The notes under the pieces are model-generated. The model had not been told where the DNA came from. It worked only from the letters and a program-made list of their open reading frames with translations, and did no database searches. Below are positions 7,598 through 15,826 of a stretch of DNA of 26,485 nt, piece by piece (within the stretch, counting starts at the first letter, position 1; every line of letters begins with the position of its first letter). The position numbers were made by a program, and so were the translations under genes. The stretch comes from Clostridium sp. CAG:510 (GTDB lineage Bacteria > Bacillota > Clostridia > Lachnospirales > Lachnospiraceae), in the NCBI GenBank assembly GCA_000434615.1, contig FR880786.1, positions 1 through 26,485 on the forward strand, given 5' to 3'.

Positions 7598-7638
7598 TCT
7601 GCATTTGCTTGTCAGGCGGTACTTATCCGATATTCAAT

Positions 7639-8247
7639 CTATTTTGTGTCAGGAATTTCAATCACCGCTATATCGCATGCCATCCGTCCCTCCACAATAT
7701 GATAGATGACGTCTGTGTAACCCATTTTCTGAAAGAACTCGCGGTACGTGTTTTCGTCAAACCGCTGCTTGAAATTGGCGCCCAGTTTTTCCAGAAAACG
7801 GACGGCTGCTTTGTTGGTGCTCTTGGTATCGTTAATATAGGTGGGAATAATCAGCCTGCCTCCCGGCTTGCAGACACGGGTAAGCTCCTGCAGTGCGGCT
7901 TTCGGTTCCGGCAGAAGATGGATAACATTTCCCGCCACCACCTTATCAAAGGAATTGTCCGCATATTTTAGCTTCGTAATATCTGCCTTTGCCAGCCGTA
8001 CATTCGAGAAGGAAGAAAGCTTTTTTCTTGCCTGTCTAAGCATGCCCACCGAATAATCCGTAGCAACCAGTCTTTTTGCCTTCTTTGCAATGTATATACT
8101 GATAGCGCCGGTTCCGCAAGCACATTCCAGAACCTTATCGTTTATATTTATCAGCTTTGCCACCTGAATGCCTGTCTCCCGGTATACTTTTTTGTTATAA
8201 AGGTTTTCAAATAAATCATACACACCTGCAACTTTGTCCCAAAACAT
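7639..8247 (-). CDS. Class I SAM-dependent methyltransferase (methyltransf_11 type)
   Basis: A 202-residue UbiE/type 11-like methyltransferase of unknown substrate. Motif I is V-L-E-C-A-C-G-T-G near residue 40, A-T-D-Y-S near 63 follows strand 2, A-K-A-D-I-T near 88 is the usual post-II motif, and V-C-K-P-G-G-R-L near 130 is the typical motif III region. It opens M-F-W-D-K-V-A-G-V-Y-D, the standard N-terminus of this group, and AGGGGA precedes this ATG at a good distance; longer in-frame starts reach back into a terminator and the WalJ gene and are rejected. It is a single gene between a terminator (8290-8327) and the next promoter. Confidence 0.8.
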   Translation of the reverse strand: MFWDKVAGVYDLFENLYNKKVYRETGIQVAKLININDKVLECACGTGAISIYIAKKAKRLVATDYSVGMLRQARKKLSSFSNVRLAKADITKLKYADNSFDKVVAGNVIHLLPEPKAALQELTRVCKPGGRLIIPTYINDTKSTNKAAVRFLEKLGANFKQRFDENTYREFFQKMGYTDVIYHIVEGRMACDIAVIEIPDTK

Positions 8248-8289
8248 AGGTTTTCCCCTTTCTTCCCTAAGAAGTTCTTTCCTGTTATA

Positions 8290-8327
8290 CAAAAAGGCGC
8301 AAACTAATGTCTTCATCAATTTGCACC
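8290..8327 (-). terminator. Rho-independent terminator after the WalJ-like gene
   Basis: On the minus strand GGTGCAAA pairs with TTTGCGCC (8 bp with one G-T) around a 16 nt loop and is followed by TTTTT. It closes the polA-coaE-FtsA-like-WalJ run. Confidence 0.8.
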
Positions 8328-8335
8328 CTCTCTTC

Positions 8336-9133
8336 CTATAATTCGATGACCGGTGACAGGGCATCCCTGGCTGCCACATAAATGGGGAAATCGTCCGCCT
8401 TGTACCGGCTCTCTCCCATGGTGATTTCCATACGCACTGCTTCATGCGCCAGCTCCGGCATATTATTTTCCTTGCTCAGATGTCCCAGCATAATGGCCTG
8501 TATTTTGTCATTCAGCACCCTGTCCAAAAGCCTGCCGGCATTTTCGTTGGAAAGGTGTCCCCTGTTTCCTAAAATTCTCTGCTTCAGATAATAGGGATAC
8601 GGTCCCACCTGCAGCATGTTCACGTCATGGTTTGCCTCCAAAAGGAGAGCATCCAGACCGGTAAGACACGCCACCGTATAATCGTCAAACGTTCCAAGGT
8701 CCGTACACACGGCTACCTTTTTGTCTCCGTAACCCACACGATACCCCACCGGTTCCGCCGCATCGTGGGAAATTCTCATGGGCCATACCTTCAGATCCTT
8801 AATAATCATCTGGCTGTCCGCTTCTATTTCCTGAAAAAGGGACGGGTCGGGAATGTTTTTCTGCCTGCCGTTTACAATAGCTTTAATGGTTCCTCTTGTA
8901 GCAAAAAGGGGAATGCTGTATTTTTTGCACAGCACCGCCAGTCCCGCTATATGGTCGGAATGCTCATGGGTAATCAGAATGCCGTCTATATCCCTCCCTG
9001 TAAGTTCCAGTTCCGCCAGTCCCGTTTCGATTTTCCGGGCGCTGATGCCTGCGTCAATTAAAAGGTGCGTGGTATCGGAGCCAACGTAAATACAGTTTCC
9101 GCTGCTTCCGCTGGCTATACTGCAAAATCTCAT
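8336..9133 (-). CDS. walJ: MBL-fold metallo-hydrolase, WalJ/YycJ family
   Basis: A 265-residue metallo-beta-lactamase-fold protein. It opens M-R-F-C-S-I-A-S-G-S-S-G-N, the hallmark of YycJ/WalJ, and has the metal motif T-H-E-H-S-D-H near residue 57, a later H (ISHDAAEP), the C-T-D-L-G metal Asp and a C-terminal G-H-L-S. WalJ proteins in Firmicutes are linked to the WalRK cell-wall regulon and are thought to be exonuclease-like, with an effect on coordinating division and replication. The ATG at 9133 sits 5 nt past the stop of the FtsA-like gene and uses a GGAAGGA inside that gene's last codons, so translation is coupled. No walRK genes are in this window. Confidence 0.85.
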   Translation of the reverse strand: MRFCSIASGSSGNCIYVGSDTTHLLIDAGISARKIETGLAELELTGRDIDGILITHEHSDHIAGLAVLCKKYSIPLFATRGTIKAIVNGRQKNIPDPSLFQEIEADSQMIIKDLKVWPMRISHDAAEPVGYRVGYGDKKVAVCTDLGTFDDYTVACLTGLDALLLEANHDVNMLQVGPYPYYLKQRILGNRGHLSNENAGRLLDRVLNDKIQAIMLGHLSKENNMPELAHEAVRMEITMGESRYKADDFPIYVAARDALSPVIEL

Positions 9134-9137
9134 TTCT

Positions 9138-11411
9138 TTAGTCCTTCCATCGGATGTCAATCACATCGCCGTCAAATATTTCTTTCAGATACTCTGCGGA
9201 CTGTCCGTTCAGCAGAGTTTCAATGCCGGAGCCCCTGGGATGCTTCAAATCAAAATCTATGTAGTCGAACACATCCACGTAGACATAGCTTGCCTTGCCG
9301 CGCAAGGTAATGGGGCTGCCGTTTACCACCACATGCACATCATGAATAACCGGCTTGGGAACATTTTCTTCCTCCGGCTGCTCCGCAGCTTCATCCGCAA
9401 TGCCGTCAGCAGGAGTTTTCTCTGCCAGGTCCGCTGTACCGTCGGCTTTGGATTGCTCCACTGTATCTGCCTGTGCCGCTGCCGGTGCGGTGTTTCCGCC
9501 GCCCGCCTGCGTTTCGGCAGACTGTTCGCTCTGTTCTGTCACATTTTTTTCGGATATTGCGTCCTCCCCTGTTTCGGACTCGCCTGTTGACTCTGCAGTT
9601 TCATCCGGCAGCGCCTCCCAGGTTTCGGGCACATCGCCCGCATCCGCTATCTGTAAGGAGAAGTTCTCATACACCTTATCCGAAAGCGAAGCCGGTGCGT
9701 TGTTTAAGAGAACCCGTTTGCCGTCCAGCGACAAATCAAGCAGTTCCTTTACCTGTTCCACGGTGTAATAAGCCTGCATCTCAATTTTATCGCCGTTCTT
9801 TATGTCGTAAAATTCGGACTGCATTTCACCGTTTACCATGGCAAACTTCGGAAGCGTCACTTCCTTGTCGTTTACCTTGATAGTAAGGGACTGGCGGTAC
9901 TCCGGCAGGGCGCCGATTTTCAGCCTTGCCGCTTCCCCCGCCGTGGAAGGCATAATGACAATCACATCGTTTGCCTTGATGGGCGTGTGAATATCCGCCG
10001 GCATGCCGTTTACCATGATAATGGCAGACTCTCCCGGCTGTCCTCTCCTGATGCGTTTTTTCCCGTCCACCGTAAAATCCAGTTCAGCGCCCCGTCTGGG
10101 GAACAGACCCTCATTGGGGAAATCCGCCTGCATGGCGGCATCCACAACCGAAAGCTTGCCATTGTCGTAAATCTTGATGTTTTCCTCATTAAAGGTCACA
10201 TAAATGATATTATTATGCTGCTCGTAGTAGCTTAAGCAGATACCCACCGGTGTTACCAGTAAGGAATCCTTCTGCACATACTCCGGGAAATCCACAAAGC
10301 CCATGACATCGCCGCCGCGGACAGCCACTCTTTCCTTTACAATGCCCAGTTCTTCCGAAAGCTTCTTCGTATAACCGGGAATTTTACCGCCTCCGCCTAC
10401 CACAAACACAGCGCTGACCGGCTTATCACCGTTCAGTTCCATAATGCATTCCGCAACCGGCTTTGTCATAGCCTCAATCTGCGGCTCCATCACCTCTAAA
10501 AGTTCCTTTGAGGAAATGGTCTGGGGGAGTCCCATGATATCAGTAAAGCTGATTTCTTCCTTATCTTCAATCTGACGCTTGATTTCCTCTGCCGTATTGA
10601 AATCCACCAGACAGTGCCTGGCAATGATTTCCGTCAGGCTGTCTCCGGCAATGGGTATCATACCGTACGCCGCAATAGCTCCGTCCTTGGTTATGGAAAT
10701 ATCAGAGGTACCGGCGCCTACATCCACCAGTGCAATATTAAGCATACGGAATTTTTCGGGAATAGCCACCTGAATGGCGGCAATAGGCTCCAGTGTCAGA
10801 TTAACTGCCGTCAAACCTGCCAGCTCTACTGCCTTATACAGGCCATCCACAACGTCCTCGGGCAGGAAAGTCACAATCATATCCGCGCCGATGTTTCCGG
10901 CTTTGTGATCTTCCGGATTTAAAATCTGATAGCCGTTCATGTAGTAGCGGATAACGGAATATCCTACGCAGAAAAACTTCAGTCCCGTATGATTGTCCTT
11001 GGAAAATTCCTCGTACGCCTGCTCCACGCCCTTGGCGGAAAGCACATACATGTCGTCGCGTTCCACCGTCCTGTCCTCTTCAAATGCCGTTTCCACATGA
11101 ATGGTCACGGTACGGAGCACACGGCCTGCGGCTGCAATGCAGACATCCTTTAACGGAAATCCCAGTTCCTTCTCCAGCGTTTCCTTTACTTCTTTAATGG
11201 TACTGCCGACCTTACGGATATCATGGATTTGTCCGTCCAGCATAGCACGGGTTTCATGCTCCTTTACGCATTCCGCCTTTACGATAAACCTCTCGCCGTC
11301 CCGGTATCCCACGGTCCCCACAATGCTTCTGGTACCGATGTCCAGACCGAACACCATCTGTGCTTTTTCTTTTTGCGTCATCGTCGCTTTTTTTCTGCTT
11401 ACTCCTGCCAC
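9138..11411 (-). CDS. Long FtsA-like actin-fold ATPase with acidic linker
   Basis: A 757-residue actin-superfamily protein. Residues ~18-395 are the ATPase core: F-G-L-D-I-G-T-R-S near 22 (phosphate 1), A-L-V-D-V-G-A-G-T-S-D near 230 (phosphate 2) and V-F-V-V-G-G-G-G-K-I-P near 340 (adenosine). Residues ~400-590 contain two small beta-rich segments each built around a V-N-G or V-N-D hairpin, then a Glu/Ala-rich disordered linker (~600-690) and a third such segment to the end. FtsA is normally ~420 residues, so nearly half is extension. No C-terminal amphipathic membrane helix is seen. GTG at 11411 has TGGAGG 7 nt upstream and overlaps coaE by 13 nt; ATG at 11381 has no good ribosome site. Probably acts in division or cell shape. 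Confidence 0.75.
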   Translation of the reverse strand: MAGVSRKKATMTQKEKAQMVFGLDIGTRSIVGTVGYRDGERFIVKAECVKEHETRAMLDGQIHDIRKVGSTIKEVKETLEKELGFPLKDVCIAAAGRVLRTVTIHVETAFEEDRTVERDDMYVLSAKGVEQAYEEFSKDNHTGLKFFCVGYSVIRYYMNGYQILNPEDHKAGNIGADMIVTFLPEDVVDGLYKAVELAGLTAVNLTLEPIAAIQVAIPEKFRMLNIALVDVGAGTSDISITKDGAIAAYGMIPIAGDSLTEIIARHCLVDFNTAEEIKRQIEDKEEISFTDIMGLPQTISSKELLEVMEPQIEAMTKPVAECIMELNGDKPVSAVFVVGGGGKIPGYTKKLSEELGIVKERVAVRGGDVMGFVDFPEYVQKDSLLVTPVGICLSYYEQHNNIIYVTFNEENIKIYDNGKLSVVDAAMQADFPNEGLFPRRGAELDFTVDGKKRIRRGQPGESAIIMVNGMPADIHTPIKANDVIVIMPSTAGEAARLKIGALPEYRQSLTIKVNDKEVTLPKFAMVNGEMQSEFYDIKNGDKIEMQAYYTVEQVKELLDLSLDGKRVLLNNAPASLSDKVYENFSLQIADAGDVPETWEALPDETAESTGESETGEDAISEKNVTEQSEQSAETQAGGGNTAPAAAQADTVEQSKADGTADLAEKTPADGIADEAAEQPEEENVPKPVIHDVHVVVNGSPITLRGKASYVYVDVFDYIDFDLKHPRGSGIETLLNGQSAEYLKEIFDGDVIDIRWKD

Positions 11412-12004
11412 GTATATGCCTCCAGTCTGTTCTTTATCTGCTCACAGGCTGCGCCTAAGCTGTCACTGTTGTCAATCACAAAATCACTGTTCTTACGGTA
11501 CTGCTCCTCCGTAAGCTGGTTGCCCATAATTCCCGTGATCTTTTCATCACTGTAACCTCTGTTTACCTTCAGTCTCCGCCTTCTTACCTCCGGGGATGCA
11601 TAAACATACCACATCTCATCCACAAAGTCCTTATAACCGTTCTCAATCAGAAGCGCCGCCTCGATAAAGAAAAGCTCTGTTTTTCCCTCCTCGGCCGCCT
11701 TCTTTACTTCCTGCTCCAGATACGTTCTCACTGCCGGGTGCACAATATCGTTCACCTTTTTAAGCAGGGATTTGTCCAGAAAAATCTGTGCCGCCATACG
11801 GTTTTTGTTAATCCTGCCGTCCGCATCCAGCACACCTTTTCCAAGCAGCGCCACCATTTTTACATAACAATCCTGACCCGGCGACTGAATAATGTGTGCC
11901 ACCTCGTCAGCCAGACAGATTTTGCAAAGATAATGCTGTCTGATAAAAGATAGCACTTCCGTTTTCCCCGCACCGATACCGCCGGTAATACCAATCAGAC
12001 GCAT
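11399..12004 (-). CDS. coaE: Dephospho-CoA kinase
   Basis: Catalyses the last step of coenzyme A synthesis, ATP-dependent phosphorylation of the ribose 3'-OH of dephospho-CoA. At 201 residues the length is standard. The P-loop G-G-I-G-A-G-K-T is at residues 8-15, the substrate-binding C-L-A-D-E-V-A-H follows near 30, and the lid and F-F-I-E-A-A-L-L-I-E-N-G-Y signature is near 115. ATG follows AAGGGGG at about 7 nt. It lies between polA (54 bp upstream) and the FtsA-like gene (13 nt overlap), the usual clostridial polA-coaE pairing. The intervening 54 bp contain an echo of the polA 3' end. Confidence 0.93.
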   Translation of the reverse strand: MRLIGITGGIGAGKTEVLSFIRQHYLCKICLADEVAHIIQSPGQDCYVKMVALLGKGVLDADGRINKNRMAAQIFLDKSLLKKVNDIVHPAVRTYLEQEVKKAAEEGKTELFFIEAALLIENGYKDFVDEMWYVYASPEVRRRRLKVNRGYSDEKITGIMGNQLTEEQYRKNSDFVIDNSDSLGAACEQIKNRLEAYTWQE

Positions 12005-12027
12005 AAATCTACCCCCTTGTATCTTTA

Positions 12028-12090
12028 TTTCACTTCATACCGTTTTTCACCGGTATCCTTATTTTGCTTCGTACCAGTTTTCACCGGTAT
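12028..12090 (-). repeat. 34-bp tandem duplication of the polA 3' end
   Basis: Positions 12062-12090 (the last polA codons and stop) and 12028-12056 match at 24 of 29 bases, with a period of 34. Read in its own frame the second copy would encode T-G-E-K-R-Y-E-V-K-stop against T-G-E-N-W-Y-E-A-K-stop, so the stop is kept although the copy is out of frame with polA. Confidence 0.8.
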
Positions 12091-14692
12091 GCATATCTAT
12101 GGCAAGCTCCACGGCAAGATCTGCCGCCCCTTTCATGCCTTTTTCCAGAATACGCTTTACCTGCTCTTCTTCGTCTTTTGCCGTTTCAATCAGAAGTTCA
12201 TCGTGTACCTGCAGCAAAAGTCTGGAGGAAAGTCCCTCCTCTTTAAGACTTTTCCACACGTTAATCATGGCAATTTTAATAATATCCGCCGCCGTTCCCT
12301 GAATGGGGGAATTCATGGCGATACGCTCTCCGAAGCTTCTCTGCATAAAATTGTTGGAAGAAAGCTCTGGAATGGGTCTGCGTCGTCCAAACATAGTTAC
12401 GGCATAACCGGTTTTCTTGGCCTCCTCCACCAGTCCGTCGATAAAATCCTTAATCTTCGGATAGGTTTCAAAATACTGCTCCATGTAGGCAGCCGCCTCT
12501 TTTTTGCTGATGCTTAAGTCCTGGCTTAAGCCAAAAGAGCTGATGCCGTAAATAATACCGAAGTTTACCGCCTTGGCGTTTCTTCTCTGCAAATCCGTTA
12601 CTTCCTCAAACGGCACATGGAAAACCTGGGACGCCGTAATCCGGTGGATGTCCTCTTCTTTCCGGTAAGCGTCAATCAGCTTCTCGTCCCGGGACATATG
12701 TGCCAGTACACGGAGTTCAATCTGGGAATAGTCCGCATCCGTAAATTCATAGCCTTCCTTCGGCACAAATACTTTTCGTATCTGTCTGCCCAGTTCCATT
12801 CGCATGGGAATGTTCTGTAAATTTGGCTCCGTGGAGCTGATGCGTCCGGTAGCCGTAATGGTCTGGTTAAAGCTTGTATGAATTCTGCCGTCCTCTTTGA
12901 TGCAGGAAGCCAGTCCGTCCGCATAGGTGGATTTTAATTTGGCAAGCCCTCTGTACTCTAAAATGTCCGCCACAATCGGATAATCCGGCGCCATTTTTTC
13001 CAGTACATCCGCCGCTGTGGAATAACCGGTTTTCGTCTTTTTTCCGCCTGGCAGATGCATTTCTTCAAATAAAATCTCCCCTAACTGCTTGGGAGAATTT
13101 AAGTTAAATTCTTTTCCCGCTTCTTCGTAAATTTTCGTTTCCAGCTCGGTAATTCTGCCGGACAGTCTCTCACCGTATGCCTTTAATTCCTCCGGTTTTA
13201 CTAAGATGCCTTCTTTTTCCATATCGTAAAGAACCAGGGAAAGGGGCATTTCTATTTCCCGGAACAAAGAAAGCATTCCGGTTTCGGAAAGCTTCTGTGC
13301 AAGCACTTCTTTTGCCGTAAATGCCACATAGGCACCATAGCAGGCATACTCCGTCACCTTCGCCGGATTTTCCGTATAAACGGCTTCCTCCGTTTTTTTG
13401 CCGAACACTTCCGTCCTTCCGGGTATCATGAGCCCCAGATGTTCTCCGGCAATGCTCTCCGTGTCGTAATCGTTTTTCAGCGGATTTAAAAGATATGCCG
13501 CAATCAGGATGTCAAAATAACGTTCCGTGCCATCCTTCTCCAGAATGTCATACTGCTTCTTGATATCACACACGGAAATCTCTGCCTTTTCCGACAAAGT
13601 CAGCATTCTCTCCGCTGTTTCTTCCTCCGGCATACAGTCCGTATCGATAAAATAAACGTTTCCCGCATTGTAACACAGGGCAATACCTGTTCTTAAGCGG
13701 AAAAATCCGGCTTTTCCGGCAGTGATTGCCTCAGCAAATACCTTTTCCGCCTCCGCTTTTTCCGTTATTTTCTTGAATTTTTCCGTCAGTCCGCTTTCCG
13801 TCCTGGACTCCTCTTCATCGAAGCGTCCGAGGAAATTCTTAAAGCCCAGCCTTTTCATAAGAGCATACGCTTCTTTGGTAAAATAGCCCTCTGCCTTTGC
13901 GTTCTCATAAGAAAAGTCAAGGTCGCAGTCTGTCTTTATGGTGGCAAGTTCCCTGCTTAAATCCGCCAGATCTTTATTTGCCTGCAAAGACTCCCTTACG
14001 GATTTCTTGCCAACCTCTTCCACATGTTCATAGATGCCGTCCAGAGAACCGAACTGCTTCATCAGCTCCTGTGCTGTTTTCTCGCCTACCTTGGGCACGC
14101 CGGGAATGTTGTCCGCCGTATCGCCCATCAGGGCTTTCAGATCTATGAACCGGGTGGGTGTCACACCGTAAGCCGCTTCCACATCCTTTGCATAATAATC
14201 CTCGATTTCGGTTTTGCCGCCCTTGGTCTTGGGAATGCGGATTTTTACTTTGTCCGTGGCAATCTGTAAAAGGTCCCTGTCTCCGGAAATCAAGGACACC
14301 TGCATGCCCTGTCTTTCCGACAGTCTGGCAAGGCTTCCCAAAATATCGTCCGCTTCCCAGCCGGCATGCTCCAATATGCAGATACCCATGGCTGTCAGCA
14401 TTTCCTTCATAAGGGGAACCTGCTCCCTTAACTCCGTGGGCATGGGCTTTCTGGTGCCCTTGTATGCCGCATATCTTTCATGACGGAAGGTGGGCTCACT
14501 TCTGTCAAACGCCACCGCCAGATACTCCGGCTTTTCTTCCTCCAGTATCTTAAACATAATATTTAAAAATCCGTATACCGCATTGGTATGGAGACCTTCC
14601 GCATTTGTCAGATCCGGCAATCCGTAAAACGCCCTGTTCAAGATACTGTGTCCGTCTATCAAAACTATTTTTTCACTCACAATAATACCCAT
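12059..14692 (-). CDS. polA: DNA polymerase I
   Basis: Repair and Okazaki-fragment polymerase, 877 residues. The 5'-3' nuclease domain (~1-300) has I-D-G-H-S-I-L-N-R-A near the start, W-E-A-D-D-I-L-G and G-D-R-D-L-L. The middle domain (~310-490) has lost the 3'-5' exonuclease acidic motifs, as is common in Firmicutes. The polymerase domain has motif A D-Y-S-Q-I-E-L-R-V near residue 655, motif B R-R-N-A-K-A-V-N-F-G-I-I-Y-G near 705 and motif C Q-V-H-D-E-L near 830. Homologues usually begin at x-x-E-K-I-V-L-I-D-G-H, which favours GTG at 14680 over ATG at 14692; neither has a strong ribosome site. It follows the anti-sigma gene by 51 bp. Confidence 0.93.
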   Translation of the reverse strand: MGIIVSEKIVLIDGHSILNRAFYGLPDLTNAEGLHTNAVYGFLNIMFKILEEEKPEYLAVAFDRSEPTFRHERYAAYKGTRKPMPTELREQVPLMKEMLTAMGICILEHAGWEADDILGSLARLSERQGMQVSLISGDRDLLQIATDKVKIRIPKTKGGKTEIEDYYAKDVEAAYGVTPTRFIDLKALMGDTADNIPGVPKVGEKTAQELMKQFGSLDGIYEHVEEVGKKSVRESLQANKDLADLSRELATIKTDCDLDFSYENAKAEGYFTKEAYALMKRLGFKNFLGRFDEEESRTESGLTEKFKKITEKAEAEKVFAEAITAGKAGFFRLRTGIALCYNAGNVYFIDTDCMPEEETAERMLTLSEKAEISVCDIKKQYDILEKDGTERYFDILIAAYLLNPLKNDYDTESIAGEHLGLMIPGRTEVFGKKTEEAVYTENPAKVTEYACYGAYVAFTAKEVLAQKLSETGMLSLFREIEMPLSLVLYDMEKEGILVKPEELKAYGERLSGRITELETKIYEEAGKEFNLNSPKQLGEILFEEMHLPGGKKTKTGYSTAADVLEKMAPDYPIVADILEYRGLAKLKSTYADGLASCIKEDGRIHTSFNQTITATGRISSTEPNLQNIPMRMELGRQIRKVFVPKEGYEFTDADYSQIELRVLAHMSRDEKLIDAYRKEEDIHRITASQVFHVPFEEVTDLQRRNAKAVNFGIIYGISSFGLSQDLSISKKEAAAYMEQYFETYPKIKDFIDGLVEEAKKTGYAVTMFGRRRPIPELSSNNFMQRSFGERIAMNSPIQGTAADIIKIAMINVWKSLKEEGLSSRLLLQVHDELLIETAKDEEEQVKRILEKGMKGAADLAVELAIDMHTGENWYEAK

Positions 14693-14743
14693 GCCTTTCT
14701 AATCTGCGGACTTTTTTCTTCCGAAACCACAGATTTTTGCCCG

Positions 14744-15064
14744 TCACAAGACAAAAAATACAAGCAGTGTCCCCACGGCTATGGCCGCAAGAATTTCAAA
14801 GGTAATACGCATGTAGCGGAATACCTTATGCATTCGTAATTTATGCTCTGCTCCTTCCATCCGGCGGTTGATTTCCTCTTTCAGGTCAAATGCCCTGCCG
14901 TCCTCCAGACGGGACATACCTTCGGCAATCAGTATCTGGATGGTGAGCTCTTCTTCACAATCCGGGCAGCTTTCCACATGTGCAAGAAAGCTCTCCAAAT
15001 CCTTATCGCTCAATTCCCCCGCAATAAATGCCGGAATGAGCTTTTCACATTCTTTGCAATTCAT
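14744..15064 (-). CDS. Zinc-finger (zf-HC2) anti-sigma factor-like membrane protein
   Basis: A 106-residue protein. The N-terminus has the anti-sigma zinc-binding pattern: early C-x-x-C (residues 3 and 6) and H-x-x-x-C-x-x-C (H-V-E-S-C-P-D-C, near 29-36). A helical middle (~55-80) is followed by one membrane segment at ~88-105 that ends the protein. Such proteins hold an ECF sigma factor at the membrane until a signal releases it. There is no sigma gene beside it, so the partner, if any, lies elsewhere or the domain has another role. I chose ATG at 15064 because it places the cysteine motif at the very N-terminus as in homologues; upstream in-frame sequence is basic and not family-like. Confidence 0.75.
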   Translation of the reverse strand: MNCKECEKLIPAFIAGELSDKDLESFLAHVESCPDCEEELTIQILIAEGMSRLEDGRAFDLKEEINRRMEGAEHKLRMHKVFRYMRITFEILAAIAVGTLLVFFVL

Positions 15065-15149
15065 ACCCTGTCTGTCTTTCCTTCTTTCCGCAAACAGAAA
15101 AGTAAATCTTTTTTGAATCTTTCGCTGCTTGCGCCGATAACCCCTATAC

Positions 15150-15158
15150 ATTTTACCA
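15150..15158 (-). promoter_or_regulatory. Possible promoter upstream of the anti-sigma gene and polA
   Basis: The minus strand has TGGTAAAAT, an extended -10, about 85 bp before the anti-sigma start. No good -35 is seen at the expected place, so this is tentative. It is divergent from the chromate transporter promoter. Confidence 0.35.
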
Positions 15159-15206
15159 TACTCTAAAAAAAGATGCATCAGAAACTTTCCTTTCCTGCTT
15201 CTTTAT

Positions 15207-15214
15207 GCTATATT
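15207..15214 (+). promoter_or_regulatory. Extended -10 promoter of the chromate transporter genes
   Basis: TGCTATATT is an extended -10 element (hexamer 15209-15214). Its predicted start of transcription falls at the ATG (15221), and no Shine-Dalgarno precedes that ATG, which suggests a leaderless mRNA. No clear -35. Confidence 0.4.
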
Positions 15215-15220
15215 TGCCTT

Positions 15221-15826
15221 ATGAAAAAACAAAATTTATTTTTTACTTTTCTTAAAATAGGTGCTTTCACTTTTGGCGGCGGCTATGCCATGGCCGCTCT
15301 TTTGGAACATGAATTTGTAGAAAAAAAGAAGTGGATCAGCAAAGAAGAATTTATGGACATGGTTGCCATTGCCGAATCGACTCCCGGACCGGTTGCCATC
15401 AACAGCGCTACCTTTATCGGCTATAAGACGGAGGGTGTCCTTGGTGCACTGCTTGCGACAGTTGCCGTAAGTATCCCCTCTTTTGTTATTATTTATCTGA
15501 TATCGCTGGTGTTTGACCGTTTCCTAAGCCTAAGCTATGTTGCCTATGCCTTCAAGGGCATCCAGGTGGGCGTGGTGTATCTGATTTTTTCCGCCGGAAT
15601 AAAAATGGCAAAGGGACTGAAAAAAGACATTTTCTCCCGCCTGATTTTAGCTGCGGTCTTTCTTCTTATGACCTTTTTTACCCTGACTTCCGTTTCGTTT
15701 TCGTCCGTATTTTATATTCTGATCTGCGGATTTCTTGCCGTTGTGCTGTATCTTATACGCACAGCTTGTGGTGTTTCGCAAACACTTAAGAAAAATAAAG
15801 ATGGGAAAGGAGGAAATGACTTATGA
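15221..15826 (+). CDS. chrA: Chromate transporter, first half-size subunit
   Basis: A 201-residue membrane protein with about six hydrophobic segments. F-L-K-I-G-A-F-T-F-G-G-G-Y-A-M near the start and I-A-E-S-T-P-G-P-V-A-I-N-S-A-T-F-I-G near residue 55 are the two signatures of the CHR family. In half-size (short-chain) systems two such proteins encoded in tandem work together. The physiological substrate in anaerobes is uncertain; chromate efflux is shown only in some bacteria. The ATG at 15221 gives the family N-terminus. The stop overlaps the next gene's start as ATGA, so the pair is translationally coupled. The C-terminus is a basic tail. Confidence 0.85.
   Translation: MKKQNLFFTFLKIGAFTFGGGYAMAALLEHEFVEKKKWISKEEFMDMVAIAESTPGPVAINSATFIGYKTEGVLGALLATVAVSIPSFVIIYLISLVFDRFLSLSYVAYAFKGIQVGVVYLIFSAGIKMAKGLKKDIFSRLILAAVFLLMTFFTLTSVSFSSVFYILICGFLAVVLYLIRTACGVSQTLKKNKDGKGGNDL

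Noticed and set aside
8248..8445. N-terminal extension of the 7639-8247 methyltransferase
   Set aside because: It would run through a terminator and into the WalJ coding region and has no family likeness; the start at 8247 has a good ribosome site.
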